Assembly: GCF_017993425.1 (NCBI RefSeq)
Contig: NZ_JAGOMQ010000002.1
Span: 124,001-188,000, forward strand
DNA length: 64,000 nt
Direction of reading: 5' to 3'
From: Amaricoccus sp.
GTDB lineage: Bacteria > Pseudomonadota > Alphaproteobacteria > Rhodobacterales > Rhodobacteraceae
The notes beneath the pieces were generated by a model. The model worked only from the letters and a program-made list of their open reading frames with translations, was not told where the DNA came from and did not search any database. Both the position numbers and the translations under genes were made by a program. Shown here in pieces: positions 43,171-53,232 of the stretch; the stretch's first letter is position 1, and each line of letters begins with the position of its first letter.

Positions 43171-45198
43171 ATGGCGACGTTCTGGGTGACGAATACGGAC
43201 GACGACGGCGCGGGGTCGCTGCGCGACGCGGTCGAGCAGGCGAACGCGCGAAGGGGCGGGGACGTGATCCGCTTCTCCGCCGACTTCGACGGCGGCGCGG
43301 AGGACCTGATCCGCCTGACCAGCGGCCAGATCGAGATCACCGACCGCCTGACGATCAAGGCCCGCGCGGCCGGCGCGGTCATCACCGGCGACGCGCTGGG
43401 GGACGACGTCACCGTCGGCGGCATCACCGACGTCGCCGCAAGTCTCGCCGGCGACGACCGCCTCGACGACAACAGCCGCATCTTCGATGCGACTGCGGCT
43501 ATCACGCTGGACGGCCTGACCCTGTCGGGGGGCCGCACGACCGGAGACCGCGAGAGCGGCGGGGCGGTGCGGGGGATGGCCGATATAACGGTGATCAATT
43601 CGAATCTGAGCGGTAATAGCACGGCCGGAACCGACTCCGACGGCGGGGCGGTTTACGTTCGGGGCTATGGTCTGAACCTTGTCGGCAGTATCATCAGCGG
43701 CAACAGTGCCCGTGGAGATGGCGGGGGCATAAGTAGCAGCTGGGTCGCTTACGTAGCCAACAGCGCGCTCGACAACAACATGGCGGGCGGCCGTGGCGGT
43801 GGTATATATGGGTATTATGTCCACGTGAGCGACAGCGCGGTCCGTGGCAACAGCGCCGTCTCGGCTGGCGGCGGAATCCGCGGGTTCGACACGAGCATTG
43901 TAGGGAGCATCGTCAGCGACAATATAGTTCGCGGCGACAAGGTATTTGGTGGAGGGGTTTCGGCCGGCTATCTGGATGTATCGGGGGGAAGCGTCATCAG
44001 CGGCAACATCGCCGAGGGTGTTTCCAGCGCCGAAGGCGGGGGATTGCGGGCATTCTATTCCGCAGACGTCACAGGCAGCACCGTAAGCGGAAACAGCGCA
44101 TCCGCGCCCGATGCCAGGGGCGGCGGGATTTTCAGCGCGTATTATTCTGGCGTCACCCTGAAAAATAGCACAGTCAGCGGAAATATTGCTTCAGGAAATT
44201 ATGCGGGAGGCGGTGGGGTCTCTGCTGGAGTTGTGGAAGCAATCAACAGCACCATCAGCGGGAACGTATCTCAGGGCGCTGTGTCCATTGCCGGTGGTGT
44301 GCAGGGAAATTTTTCCGGGTACTATGCTGAGTTGCAAGGTTACGTAACCCTAAAAAACAGCATCGTCCTCGGAAACGCGACCCTCGGCGGGGGCGGCGAC
44401 GAGCTGGTGTCCGACACGATCACCCTCGTCGGCGGCAACATCCTCTCCGGCGACCGCTTCGTCGGCGAGACCGACGTCGGCGACGTGACCGCCGCGGAGG
44501 TGTTCGCGGGCGTCACCGAGATCGCTTCGGGCGTCTTCGCCGGCCTCCTCGGCGACAACGGCGGGCCGACGCAGACCATCGCCATCCGCAGGGGCGGGCC
44601 GGCGGCTGGAGCGGCCGATCCGGCGAGCGCCGAGGCGACGGACCAGCGGGGCAATCTCCGCGACGCCGCGCCCGACCTCGGGGCCTATGAGGCGACCGAC
44701 GCGCCGCTGACCCTCACCGGCGGGCCGAACGCCGACTTCCTCGTGGGTGAGGGGCTCGCGGACCGGCTGCGCGGCAAGGACGGCGACGACATCCTGCGCG
44801 GGCTCGGCGGCGACGACACGCTCATTGGCGACCTCGGGGCCGACAGCCTCCGCGGCGGCGCCGGCAATGACGACCTGCGCGGCGGGGCGGGGGAGGACTG
44901 GATCGCCGGGGGCGGCGGCGATGACCTGCTTTCCGGCGGGGCGGGGGCCGACATCTTCGTCTTCGGCGGCGCGCTCGGCGCCGACGAGATCGTCGACTTC
45001 GACGCCAACCCCGCCGGCGGGCAGGATCTGATCGACCTGCGCGGCCTCGGGATCACCGCCGCCTCCTTCGCGCTCGAGGTGGCGATCCGCGACCTCGGCC
45101 CCTCCGTCGGGATCACCATCCTGCACGAGGGCACGATCACGCTGACCGGGGTCGGGGATTCCTCGACCGTCGACCGGACCGACTTCCTGCTCGCGTGA
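43171..45198 (+). CDS. Secreted beta-helix/RTX exoprotein (choice-of-anchor Q type)
   Basis: A 675-residue protein with GGGAGAG ribosome site. N-terminal ATFWVTNTDDDGAGSLRDAVEQANA is the CSLREAI-like start of polymorphic beta-helix proteins. Residues about 110-430 are right-handed beta-helix coils rich in SGNSA and GGGI units. Next is the LLGDNGGPTQTIAIRRGGPAAGA ... DLGAYEA segment of choice-of-anchor Q proteins, then RTX repeats (about 520-600: GKDGDDILRGLGGDDTLIGD) and a C-terminal type I secretion region. The middle part (43580-44350) uses many A/T-ending codons, unlike flanks. Orientation is opposite to the ATP-grasp and DUF2126 genes that flank it, suggesting insertion into that locus. 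Confidence 0.88.
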   Translation: MATFWVTNTDDDGAGSLRDAVEQANARRGGDVIRFSADFDGGAEDLIRLTSGQIEITDRLTIKARAAGAVITGDALGDDVTVGGITDVAASLAGDDRLDDNSRIFDATAAITLDGLTLSGGRTTGDRESGGAVRGMADITVINSNLSGNSTAGTDSDGGAVYVRGYGLNLVGSIISGNSARGDGGGISSSWVAYVANSALDNNMAGGRGGGIYGYYVHVSDSAVRGNSAVSAGGGIRGFDTSIVGSIVSDNIVRGDKVFGGGVSAGYLDVSGGSVISGNIAEGVSSAEGGGLRAFYSADVTGSTVSGNSASAPDARGGGIFSAYYSGVTLKNSTVSGNIASGNYAGGGGVSAGVVEAINSTISGNVSQGAVSIAGGVQGNFSGYYAELQGYVTLKNSIVLGNATLGGGGDELVSDTITLVGGNILSGDRFVGETDVGDVTAAEVFAGVTEIASGVFAGLLGDNGGPTQTIAIRRGGPAAGAADPASAEATDQRGNLRDAAPDLGAYEATDAPLTLTGGPNADFLVGEGLADRLRGKDGDDILRGLGGDDTLIGDLGADSLRGGAGNDDLRGGAGEDWIAGGGGDDLLSGGAGADIFVFGGALGADEIVDFDANPAGGQDLIDLRGLGITAASFALEVAIRDLGPSVGITILHEGTITLTGVGDSSTVDRTDFLLA

Positions 45199-45253
45199 CG
45201 GCCCGCGCGTGGGTTGCAATATCATAAATTTACAATAAAATCAAACACATGAC

Positions 45254-45288
45254 CCCCTTCGCACGTGTGCGAAAACCGTGCGAAGGGG
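45254..45288 (-). terminator. Terminator of the DUF2126 gene
   Basis: CCCCTTCGCAC (45254-45264) and GTGCGAAGGGG (45278-45288) form a perfect 11-bp stem; in the minus direction the sequence runs on into an AT-rich stretch with TTTGATTTTATTG. Located directly after the DUF2126 stop, and also between it and the convergent exoprotein gene, so it may act for both. Confidence 0.75.
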
Positions 45289-45294
45289 CCTGTC

Positions 45295-48200
45295 TCACAG
45301 CCCCGGCGGCCGCCGCAGGTCCAGCGTCATCGGGAACTCGCGGTGCGGGTTCTCCGCCGGCGGCGCGTAGCGGCCCGGGGTGTGGCCGTGCGGCTCGAAC
45401 CGCGCCAGCCGGCGCGCCTCGGCCTCGTTGCCGTTGACCGGGAAGGTCTCGTAGTTGCGCCCCCCCGGATGCGCGACGTGATAGGTGCAGCCCGCGATCG
45501 CCCGGCCCGTCCAGGTGTCGAAGACGTCGAAGACCAGCGGCGCGTGGACCGGGATCACCGGGTGCAGCGCCGCCGCCGGCTGCCAGGCCTTGAAGCGCAC
45601 CCCCGCCACCGCGACCCCGCCCGCGCCCGCCGGCTGCAGCGGCATCCGCCGGCCGTTCACCGCCACGAGGTAGCGGTCCGGGTCCGAGGTCGTCAGCTTC
45701 GCCTGCAACCGCTCGACCGACGAATCCGTATACCGCACGGTGCCGCCGATCGCCCCGGTCTCGCCGAGCACGTGCCACGGCTCCAGCGCCTGCCGCACCT
45801 CCAGGTGCACCCCGTCCGTCTCCACCTCGCCGCAGAACGGGAAGCGGAACTCGGCCTGCGCCTCGAACCAGTCCGAGCGCATGTCGAAGCCGTGCTCGCG
45901 CAGGTCGCGCAGCACGTCGAGGAAGTCCTCCCAGACGAAATGCGGCAGCATGAAGCGGTCGTGCAGCACCGTGCCCCAGCGGATCAGGCCGCCCGTCGCC
46001 GGGCTCTGCCACAGCCGCGCCACCAGCGCCCGGATGAGCAGCTGCTGCGCGAGGCTCATCCGCGCGTCCGGCGGCATCTCGAAGCCGCGGAACTCCACGA
46101 GCCCGAGCCGCCCGGTCGGCCCGTCGGGCGAGTAGAGCTTGTCGATGCAGATCTCCGCCCGGTGGGTGTTCCCGGTCACGTCGACCAGCAGGTTGCGCAG
46201 CAGCCGGTCGACGAGCCACGGCATCGGCGCGTCGCCCTGCCCGGGCGGCGGCATCTGCGCGAGCGCGATCTCGAGCTCGTAGAGCGCGTCGTGCCGCGCC
46301 TCGTCGATCCGCGGCGCCTGGCTCGTCGGCCCGATGAAGAGGCCGGAGAACAGGTAGCTGATCGAGGGATGCCGCTGCCAGTGCAGGATCAGGCTGCGGA
46401 GCAGGTCGGGCCGGCGCAGGAACGGGCTGTCGAGCGTCGTCGCGCCGCCCACCACCACGTGGTTGCCGCCGCCGGTGCCCGTGTGCTTGCCGTCGATCAT
46501 GAACTTGTCGGCCCCGAGCCGGCACTGCCGCGCCTCCTCGTAGACGCCGGTGGTGATCGCCACGCAGTCCTCCCAACTGGTCGCCGGGTGGATGTTCACC
46601 TCGATCACCCCCGGATCCGGCGCCACCCGGATCACGTTCAGCCGCGGGTCGTGCGGCGGCCCGTAGCCCTCGATGTGGATCGGCAGCCCCATCCGCGCCG
46701 CCGCCGCCTCGGCCGCGGCGACGAGGTCGAGATAGTCCTCGACGCCCTCCACCGGCGGCATGAACACGCAGAGCCGCCCGTCGCGCGGCTCGACCGAGAG
46801 CGCCGTGCGCACCGCGCCGCCGGCCTCGCCGAGCTCCTGCTCGACCACCTCCTGCTGCTGCACGGTGTCGGCGGCGAAATGCGCCATCGGCTGCGCCCGG
46901 CCCCCGTGGATCGGCTGCGGCGGCTCGGCCGCCGGCGTCCGCGGCGCCCGGTTGCGGAAGTCGGGCAGGGGCCCCCGCGGGACCGTCGGATCGACGACGT
47001 TGGTGTAGGGATAGTTCGACGGCGAGACGTGAGGCAGCTTGCCGAGCGGCAGGCGGAAGCCCACCGGGCTGTCGCCGGGCACCAGATAGAGGAACCCGCG
47101 CCGGAGCTTCCACTTCTCCGAGCGCCAGCGCCGCCCGGTCGCCTTCGACTGCCAGGCCTGGATCGGCAGGATGTAGCCCGAGGGCGTCGTCAGCCCGCGG
47201 TCGAACACCTTGGCGATGCGGTGTCGCTCCTCGGGATCCTTCAGCTTCGAGTTCTGCGGCGTGACGTTGGCCGGCAGGTCCGCCTCCTTGAGGATCCACG
47301 CCGCCGGGTCCTCGTAGGCCGCCGTCACCATCTCCGCCCCGACCCCGAGCTCCTCGGCGATGCCCTGCATCAGCCGCTCGGCCTCCTCGGGGCCCGCCTT
47401 CGTGTCGGCGCCCTCCTCGGCGATCAGGCCGGCGTCGCGCCAGATCGGCGCGCCGTCGCGCCGCCAGTAGAGCGAGAAGGTCCAGCGCGGCAGGCTCTCG
47501 CCGGGATACCACTTGCCCTGCCCGTAATGCAGGAACCCGCCCGGCGCGAAGCGGTCGCGCAGCCGGCGGATCATCTGGTCGGCGAGCGCGCGCTTCTGCG
47601 GGCCGACGGCGTCGGTGTTCCACTCGGCGCTCTCGAAGTCGTCGATCGAGACGAAGGTCGGCTCTCCGCCCATGGTCAGCCGCACGTCGCCCGCCGCGAG
47701 CGCCCCGTCGACCTTGCGCCCGAGCTCGTTCAGCGCCGCCCAGGCCTCCTCGGAGAACGGCCTGGTGATCCGCGGATGCTCGGCGACCCGCGCCACCTTC
47801 ATGTCGAAGCCGAAATCCACCTCGGCGAAGCTCGCCAAGCCGCTGATCGGCGCCGCGTTGCGATAGTGCGGGGTCGCCGCCAGCGGAATGTGGCTCTCGC
47901 CGGTCAGGAGCCCGGAGGTCGGGTCGAGCCCGATCCAACCGGCCCCGGGCAGGTAGACCTCGGCCCAGGCGTGCAGGTCGGTGAAGTCGTGGTCGGTCCC
48001 CGGCGGACCGTCGAGCGCCACCAGATCCGGCTTCAGCTGGATCAGGTAGCCCGAGACGAAGCGCGCCGCGAGGCCGAGGTTCCTCAGGACCTGCACGAGG
48101 AGCCAGGACGAGTCGCGGCACGACCCGGTGCCCCGCTCGAAGGTCTCCTCCGGCGTCTGCACCCCCGGCTCCAGCCGGATGACGTAGCCGACCTCCTGGC

Positions 48201-48657
48201 TGAGCCGCCGGTTCAGGTCGACGACGAAGTTGACCGTGTTCGGCGCCGACCGCGGGATCCCGTCGAGGAACGCCCGCAGCCGCGGTCCGACCGGCTCCGG
48301 CCGGCGATAGATCACCAGGTCGTCGGTCAGCTCCTCGGGATACTCGAACGGGAAGGCCTCGGCGCTCTCCTCCACGAAGAAGTCGAAGGGGTTGTAGACC
48401 GTCATGTCGGCGACGAGGTCGACCTCGATCTTCAGCTCCCGCACCGGCTCGGGAAACACGAACCGCGCCAGCCAGTTGCCGTAGGGGTCCTGCTGGTGGT
48501 TGACGAAATGCGGCTGCGGCCCGACCCGCAGGCTGTGGGAGAGCACGCGGGTCCGCGAATGCGGCGCCGGCCTCAGCCGGATGATCTGCGGGCCGAGCGT
48601 CACCGGCCGATCGTAGCGATAATGCGTCAGATGATAGATGCTCGCCTTGATCGACAT
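45295..48657 (-). CDS. DUF2126 large transglutaminase-family protein
   Basis: A 1120-residue protein. Residues 1-290 hold a transglutaminase module: N-terminal beta-domain ([30 protein letters not shown]), Cys180 ([11 protein letters not shown]), His229 ([10 protein letters not shown]) and Asp245 (GLDPTSG). The remainder, about residues 300-1110, is DUF2126, with conserved [29 protein letters not shown] and [19 protein letters not shown], which look like a metal- or nucleotide-using ligase related to glutamine-synthetase-like amidoligases. Together with the ATP-grasp/alpha-E and transglutaminase genes 2.2 kb away on the same strand it belongs to the predicted peptide/amide modification system. 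Cytoplasmic, no signal peptide. Confidence 0.93.
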   Translation of the reverse strand: MSIKASIYHLTHYRYDRPVTLGPQIIRLRPAPHSRTRVLSHSLRVGPQPHFVNHQQDPYGNWLARFVFPEPVRELKIEVDLVADMTVYNPFDFFVEESAEAFPFEYPEELTDDLVIYRRPEPVGPRLRAFLDGIPRSAPNTVNFVVDLNRRLSQEVGYVIRLEPGVQTPEETFERGTGSCRDSSWLLVQVLRNLGLAARFVSGYLIQLKPDLVALDGPPGTDHDFTDLHAWAEVYLPGAGWIGLDPTSGLLTGESHIPLAATPHYRNAAPISGLASFAEVDFGFDMKVARVAEHPRITRPFSEEAWAALNELGRKVDGALAAGDVRLTMGGEPTFVSIDDFESAEWNTDAVGPQKRALADQMIRRLRDRFAPGGFLHYGQGKWYPGESLPRWTFSLYWRRDGAPIWRDAGLIAEEGADTKAGPEEAERLMQGIAEELGVGAEMVTAAYEDPAAWILKEADLPANVTPQNSKLKDPEERHRIAKVFDRGLTTPSGYILPIQAWQSKATGRRWRSEKWKLRRGFLYLVPGDSPVGFRLPLGKLPHVSPSNYPYTNVVDPTVPRGPLPDFRNRAPRTPAAEPPQPIHGGRAQPMAHFAADTVQQQEVVEQELGEAGGAVRTALSVEPRDGRLCVFMPPVEGVEDYLDLVAAAEAAAARMGLPIHIEGYGPPHDPRLNVIRVAPDPGVIEVNIHPATSWEDCVAITTGVYEEARQCRLGADKFMIDGKHTGTGGGNHVVVGGATTLDSPFLRRPDLLRSLILHWQRHPSISYLFSGLFIGPTSQAPRIDEARHDALYELEIALAQMPPPGQGDAPMPWLVDRLLRNLLVDVTGNTHRAEICIDKLYSPDGPTGRLGLVEFRGFEMPPDARMSLAQQLLIRALVARLWQSPATGGLIRWGTVLHDRFMLPHFVWEDFLDVLRDLREHGFDMRSDWFEAQAEFRFPFCGEVETDGVHLEVRQALEPWHVLGETGAIGGTVRYTDSSVERLQAKLTTSDPDRYLVAVNGRRMPLQPAGAGGVAVAGVRFKAWQPAAALHPVIPVHAPLVFDVFDTWTGRAIAGCTYHVAHPGGRNYETFPVNGNEAEARRLARFEPHGHTPGRYAPPAENPHREFPMTLDLRRPPGL

Positions 48658-48794
48658 GCCGCCCCCGCGCCGCTCCGTGACCGGGCGGAGCGTTCCACAA
48701 AACGCCGCACTGCACCATGAGTTTGTTGCGGATGCGCAGCGTCACCGCCGCCGCCGGGCGCCGGCACGATCGGGTCAAAGGCCCCGAGACCGCG

Positions 48795-49817
48795 TCACCG
48801 CATGGCGACGGCGGCTGTTACGGGTTGATGATCGGAAAACTCGAAGTCCAGATCCAGGCCGGCGACGCTTTCGATCCGCACGTTCGGCGAGACCAGGAAG
48901 CCGTCGATGTTCAGCGTGTAGTTCTCGCCCGCCACATAGGGTTGGTAGGCGGTGCGAACCGTAGGAATCATCGGATCGACGGCCCAGGACCAGCCCTCCG
49001 GCGTGAGGTCGGAGGGAAAATCCCGGATCCAGAACTTGAAGCGCTCCTCGGTGGTGTTCGGGAAGTCGTTCCGTGCGAGGCGCAGATTCCAGTCTCCGCC
49101 GATGACCACGTAGCGGCCTGCCCTGTACTGCGCTTCCGCGAAGGCAAGGAGGGCCGTCGCCTGCGCCCGGCGCACGTCGTCCTCGGCGCTGTCGAAGGTG
49201 GAGAGGTGGATGTTGATGATGACCCATTCGCGTCCATCGCCGATACGCGCGACGAGCATCCGGTAGGACTTGCGGAACACCCCGAGCTGGAACGTGGGCT
49301 CCAGCGGCAGCCCGCGCCGCTCGGCCGAGGAAAGCGAGATGCGGGAGAATGTCGCATTGCCGACCCGGACGTTCCAGGGCGGCGGCACGCCTCGCGTATC
49401 GACATCTGCGCTGTAGATGTAACTGTATCCGGGCAGCGCGGCGGCGATGGCGCCGATGACGTCCCGGCGGTAGTTAACCCACGACGGATCGGCGCCCTCC
49501 TGCAACAGGATGATGTCACTGTCGAATTTCCGCACCTGCTCCAGGATGCCGGCCAGGTTCTTGTCGACGAGGGAGGCAGACAGAGGTCTCTTCTGGCGCC
49601 CGAGGTCGAAAACGAAATCACTCTCCCTACCCATCCCGGCATATCCCACGTTCCATGTCGACAGGGTCAGGCGGGACGAAAACGGCAGGGGCGCCGCCCC
49701 CGCACGCTGGACGGCCACCGGCTCCACGGCCGGGGGGACATAGAAGCGGTTGGCGGCGGCGCATCCCAGCAGGGCGGACAGGCCAAGCAGGACAAGGACA
49801 AGGGACAACCAGCCCAT
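48795..49817 (-). CDS. Endonuclease/exonuclease/phosphatase-fold lipoprotein
   Basis: A 340-residue predicted lipoprotein. The start at 49817 has an AAGGA ribosome site; residues 1-19 are a type II signal peptide ending in lipobox LSALLGC. The rest is the EEP fold: LSTWNVGYAG, DIILLQEGADP, IINIHLSTF, VVIGGDWNLR, FSDHQPV, covering the metal-ligand and catalytic residues of DNase I-like nucleases, sphingomyelinases and inositol phosphatases. Substrate unknown; extracytoplasmic anchoring points to extracellular DNA or lipid head groups. It follows the unrecognised membrane protein gene by 13 bp and is AT-richer than the window. Confidence 0.88.
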   Translation of the reverse strand: MGWLSLVLVLLGLSALLGCAAANRFYVPPAVEPVAVQRAGAAPLPFSSRLTLSTWNVGYAGMGRESDFVFDLGRQKRPLSASLVDKNLAGILEQVRKFDSDIILLQEGADPSWVNYRRDVIGAIAAALPGYSYIYSADVDTRGVPPPWNVRVGNATFSRISLSSAERRGLPLEPTFQLGVFRKSYRMLVARIGDGREWVIINIHLSTFDSAEDDVRRAQATALLAFAEAQYRAGRYVVIGGDWNLRLARNDFPNTTEERFKFWIRDFPSDLTPEGWSWAVDPMIPTVRTAYQPYVAGENYTLNIDGFLVSPNVRIESVAGLDLDFEFSDHQPVTAAVAMR

Positions 49818-49830
49818 CGGATTCCTTAGG

Positions 49831-51291
49831 TCAGGCATTCGGGGAAGCGTCATCGTCGTCGGTCTGGTCGGGGTTGTCGTCGTCCCAATCGATCCATCTT
49901 TCCCAACGGGCGCGCGCCCAACTTGCCGCCAGCCAGAGCACGGCGGGCACGGAGAGCAGGACGAGGCCGAACAGGACGACGCCGGCGAAATTGACCCACC
50001 ACATCGAGAGGATGATCAACAGGAAGTAGAAAAGCACCATCGTCCGGGACAGGACCGCGCCTTCGAGCGGCCAGACCTGCATCCGGCGCAGGCGCGCCAG
50101 CTGACGGCTCTGCTTGGGAAGCTCTCGCCGCAGGATGTCGCGACCGCGGCGCCCGGACCCGGCGATCGCCCCGGCTGTCGTTCCAAGCGTCAGGAGCGCC
50201 AGAAGCAAGAACGCGATGCCGGTTCCGAGGAACTGGATGTTCTGTGTGTTGACGTCCAGCGTCCGGCCCACGGTTTGCAGGTCGCCGACGAGCTGGCCGA
50301 AAGCGAAGATGGGGTTCTCCTGGCCGCCCGCTTCGAGGAAGGCGCCGAAGGCCATGCTGTGGAGGTTGTCAAACTCGGCCGAGCGGAGGAATACGTTCTG
50401 CAGATGCATTCCGAGCGCCATGCCGGCGGTGAAGAGCGCGGCGAGCAGGAGATGCTTGAAGTAGCCCTCGAATACCTCGATCCCGAGACGGCGGTCCGGC
50501 GAGGACAGGTCGGGGATCAGTTCGTAGCCCGCCTTGCGAAGGCGTCGTGGCGAGAGGAACGCAACCAGGGCGCCCGACCAGGCAAATGCGCCCAGAATGA
50601 AGCTAGGGGCGACCAGCGCCACCCAGACGTACGCGGCCAATGAAAAGGCGAAGTTCATGCCACGGGTAGTGCCGTGTCCGGGGAAAAGCGATGAGACCGA
50701 CCAGTCGAATTCATAGACGCCGTGATTGAGCCGTATCGCGCGGATCTCCGCCGCGGGCACGCCGTCGCCGATCAGCCATTGCCCGACCACCGGCCAGAAA
50801 TCGAAGACGATGACGATCAGGAAGATGAGCAGGAAAGACAGGGGGAACCATATCGTCCACCGGCTGGTCCGCGTTTCCCAGTCCCGACGCAAGGCGGCGG
50901 GGTCGGGGGTTCCGCCGGCCACGGGGCGAAGCATGCCCCGTCGGACCAGTTCCTCTGGCAGGTCCTCGATGCACCCCCGGGCCTCGCACAGGTTCCAGAC
51001 GATCACGGGAACGAAGAGCCACGCCGCGATGCCCCAGTTGGGAGCCAGAATAAATCCCACTTGCTTCTGGATCGCGGCCCTGAGGTCTGCGAGCTTGGTC
51101 ACGACCGTCACGCCGTACTCGCTGGCTTCCACCTCTCCACGAAAGACGACAAAGCCGAGCCCTGCCGCGTAGGACCAAATCAGCAGCAGAAACCCAATTA
51201 TTGCGCAAGAAATGGCTATGGGCAGCGCCGCGTCGCCCGCAGAGCGCCACAACTTGTTCACGGCGCCCAAGAACAACCCCAAACCTCCCAA
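49831..51291 (-). CDS. Unrecognised multi-pass membrane protein
   Basis: A 486-residue integral membrane protein with about eight predicted helices (roughly residues 24-50, 85-102, 146-174, 211-246, 278-298, 352-377, 416-436, 437-457). A soluble segment between helices 2 and 3 has CEARGCIEDLPEELVRRGM, and another cytoplasmic or periplasmic segment carries HGVYEFDWSVSSLFPGHGTTRG. The C-terminus is strongly acidic (DWDDDNPDQTDDDD). I do not recognise a family. It is the gene before the EEP-fold lipoprotein and probably co-transcribed, so the two may act together at the envelope. Codon use is less GC-biased than that of neighbours. Confidence 0.8.
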   Translation of the reverse strand: MGGLGLFLGAVNKLWRSAGDAALPIAISCAIIGFLLLIWSYAAGLGFVVFRGEVEASEYGVTVVTKLADLRAAIQKQVGFILAPNWGIAAWLFVPVIVWNLCEARGCIEDLPEELVRRGMLRPVAGGTPDPAALRRDWETRTSRWTIWFPLSFLLIFLIVIVFDFWPVVGQWLIGDGVPAAEIRAIRLNHGVYEFDWSVSSLFPGHGTTRGMNFAFSLAAYVWVALVAPSFILGAFAWSGALVAFLSPRRLRKAGYELIPDLSSPDRRLGIEVFEGYFKHLLLAALFTAGMALGMHLQNVFLRSAEFDNLHSMAFGAFLEAGGQENPIFAFGQLVGDLQTVGRTLDVNTQNIQFLGTGIAFLLLALLTLGTTAGAIAGSGRRGRDILRRELPKQSRQLARLRRMQVWPLEGAVLSRTMVLFYFLLIILSMWWVNFAGVVLFGLVLLSVPAVLWLAASWARARWERWIDWDDDNPDQTDDDDASPNA

Positions 51292-51577
51292 GTCGCTCCC
51301 CTTACAACAAGCGTGCCATGGCGCAGCCCGTCAGCCAAGCGCTTTCGCTTCCCTCCGGGCCGGTTGCGCGACCGGACCGTCATCCCGGCGTTGGCGATCG
51401 CCCGGTCGCGGACGGTCGCGGTTTTCGAGATTGCTGTCTGGAAACAGTCTGCCGGCCCGGGACCCCGGACGCATTCCGCTCCTTAGGACCTCGCCGAGCA
51501 AGCTTGCCGATTCCTCATCAGCAGGCCTCTGTTTTCATTTCCGTATTCTCGATCCACCCATGGTTAGTCCCAAGTTC

Positions 51578-51601
51578 CTGCCGTAGGAATTCCTACGGCA
51601 G
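51578..51601. promoter_or_regulatory. Perfect 24-bp palindrome
   Basis: The half site CTGCCGTAGGAA is followed immediately by its exact complement (51578-51601). It lies in the 395-bp gap between the SnoaL-like gene and the membrane protein gene (both minus strand), so it could be an operator upstream of the latter or a hairpin downstream of the former. The rest of the gap shows no gene. Confidence 0.6.
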
Positions 51602-51686
51602 CACTCGGACGCTAGTCCTGTCGCCGTCGTACTCCTCGTCCGCGAACGTGCCAGCTGTCCGGCAGCTTTGCGGACCGAAGCTGCCG

Positions 51687-52118
51687 TCAGACAATTCCGT
51701 GTTGCTTCAGAAGCGCCTGCTCGTCGCCCGACACCCAGCCGAAAACTCTCGCTTCGCCGTCCAGAACCTGGACGAGGTAGTGAACATCGAAATCTATCTT
51801 CGTGTCGGTTTGATCCTTGCGGTCATAAGTCGCCGTCCAAGCGACATCGGCCACACAATGGCAATCGTCTATCGAAGAGAGGCGGACATGCCGGATCCGC
51901 ATCTCTTTGGTGCCTATAGCCCGATAGTGCGCGTATCCTTGCGCTATGACCCGCTTGAACTGATCGTCGTTCTTCCCCGACATGACCCCGGCAGGCGAAG
52001 CGGCGATGAAGTCCGAGGCGTACAACGATGCGACCTCATCCATGTCCATCTTCCCTTCGAGAGACTGTCTGAAAAAGCTCTCGTACCGCTCGAACAGCTT
52101 CTTCACGATTGTTTCCAT
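51687..52118 (-). CDS. SnoaL/NTF2-like protein
   Basis: A 143-residue protein of the NTF2-like alpha+beta barrel superfamily (SnoaL/DUF4440 type). Sequence starts METIVKKLFERYESFFRQSLEGKMDMDEVASLYASDFIAASPAGVMSG, with WTATYDRKDQTDTKIDFDVHYLVQVLDGEARVFGWVSGDEQALL near the end. No catalytic residues can be assigned. Start 52118 was chosen over a longer frame to 52193 because the family fold begins there. AT-rich codons set it apart from neighbours, like the two genes beyond 51.3 kb. Confidence 0.78.
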   Translation of the reverse strand: METIVKKLFERYESFFRQSLEGKMDMDEVASLYASDFIAASPAGVMSGKNDDQFKRVIAQGYAHYRAIGTKEMRIRHVRLSSIDDCHCVADVAWTATYDRKDQTDTKIDFDVHYLVQVLDGEARVFGWVSGDEQALLKQHGIV

Positions 52119-52293
52119 CAGCGGTTTCCCGGATCGAGGTCGGGCATCCTGGGTAATATGACGTACATCCACGCAATTGCATGCCCCCCGCATGTCCTAA
52201 CGAAAGGAATGCGTCACGGGACCCCGGGCGAGGCCCGGTTGACCGTCCGCCGTGGCCGACCTAAGGAGCGGCGCCCAGTTTCGGGAGGCCGCC

Positions 52294-53232
52294 ATGTCTA
52301 CGACGCCGCAGAGCTTCCAGGAGATCATCCTGCGTCTCCAAGCCTACTGGGCCGGGCGGGGCTGCGCCATCCTGCAGCCCTACGACATGGAGGTCGGCGC
52401 CGGCACCTTCCACCCGGCCACCACGCTCCGCGCCCTCGGCCCGCGCCCCTGGGCGGCCGCCTACGTGCAGCCGTCGCGGCGGCCGACCGACGGGCGCTAC
52501 GGCGAGAACCCCAACCGGCTCCAGCACTACTACCAGTACCAGGTCCTCATCAAACCCTCGCCGCCCGACCTGCAGGACCTCTACCTCGGCTCCCTCGCCG
52601 CCATCGGCGTCGACCCCGACCTCCACGACATCCGCTTCGTCGAGGACGACTGGGAGAGCCCGACCCTGGGGGCCTGGGGCCTCGGCTGGGAGGTCTGGTG
52701 CGACGGGATGGAGGTGAGCCAGTTCACCTACTTCCAGCAGGTCGGCGGCCACGACTGCCGTCCGGTCTCGGGCGAGCTCACCTACGGGCTGGAGCGCCTC
52801 GCCATGTACGTGCTCGGCGTCGACCACGTCATGGATATGCCGTTCAACGACCCCGACGCGCCGATCCCGCTCACCTACGGCGACGTCTTCCGCCAGACCG
52901 AGCGGGAATACTCCCGCTGGAATTTCGAGCAGGCCGACACCGACACGCTGCTCCGCCACTTCGAGGACGCCGAGGCCGAGTGCCGCCGCATCCTCGACGC
53001 GCCGCAGCCGGACAGGGCCGGGCGGGTCATCGTCATGGCCCACCCGGCCTACGACCAGTGCATCAAGGCCAGCCACCTCTTCAACCTGCTCGACGCCCGG
53101 GGCGTGATCTCCGTCACCGAGCGGCAGGCCTATATCGGCCGGGTGCGGGCGCTGGCGAAGGCCTGCGCCGACGCGTATCTCGAGACCGCTTCCGCCGTCC
53201 CGCCGGGGGCGGAGCCCAAGGCCTACGTGTGA
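52294..53232 (+). CDS. glyQ: Glycyl-tRNA synthetase alpha subunit
   Basis: A 312-residue class II subunit of the bacterial alpha2beta2 GlyRS. Conserved: [102 protein letters not shown] and [18 protein letters not shown] precedes the ATG. It overlaps the DUF6446 gene by 4 bp. The beta subunit gene glyS, which usually follows in this order, is not in the window. Confidence 0.97.
   Translation: MSTTPQSFQEIILRLQAYWAGRGCAILQPYDMEVGAGTFHPATTLRALGPRPWAAAYVQPSRRPTDGRYGENPNRLQHYYQYQVLIKPSPPDLQDLYLGSLAAIGVDPDLHDIRFVEDDWESPTLGAWGLGWEVWCDGMEVSQFTYFQQVGGHDCRPVSGELTYGLERLAMYVLGVDHVMDMPFNDPDAPIPLTYGDVFRQTEREYSRWNFEQADTDTLLRHFEDAEAECRRILDAPQPDRAGRVIVMAHPAYDQCIKASHLFNLLDARGVISVTERQAYIGRVRALAKACADAYLETASAVPPGAEPKAYV

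Noticed and set aside
40527-43616. A 1029-codon open frame on the plus strand
   Set aside because: It is antisense to the ATP-grasp/alpha-E gene, Arg/His/Gln-rich and without domain signals, as expected for a shadow in high-GC DNA.
45265-48720. An 1151-codon open frame opposite DUF2126
   Set aside because: Antisense shadow of a clearly conserved gene; composition is Arg/His/Asp-rich and no family is visible.
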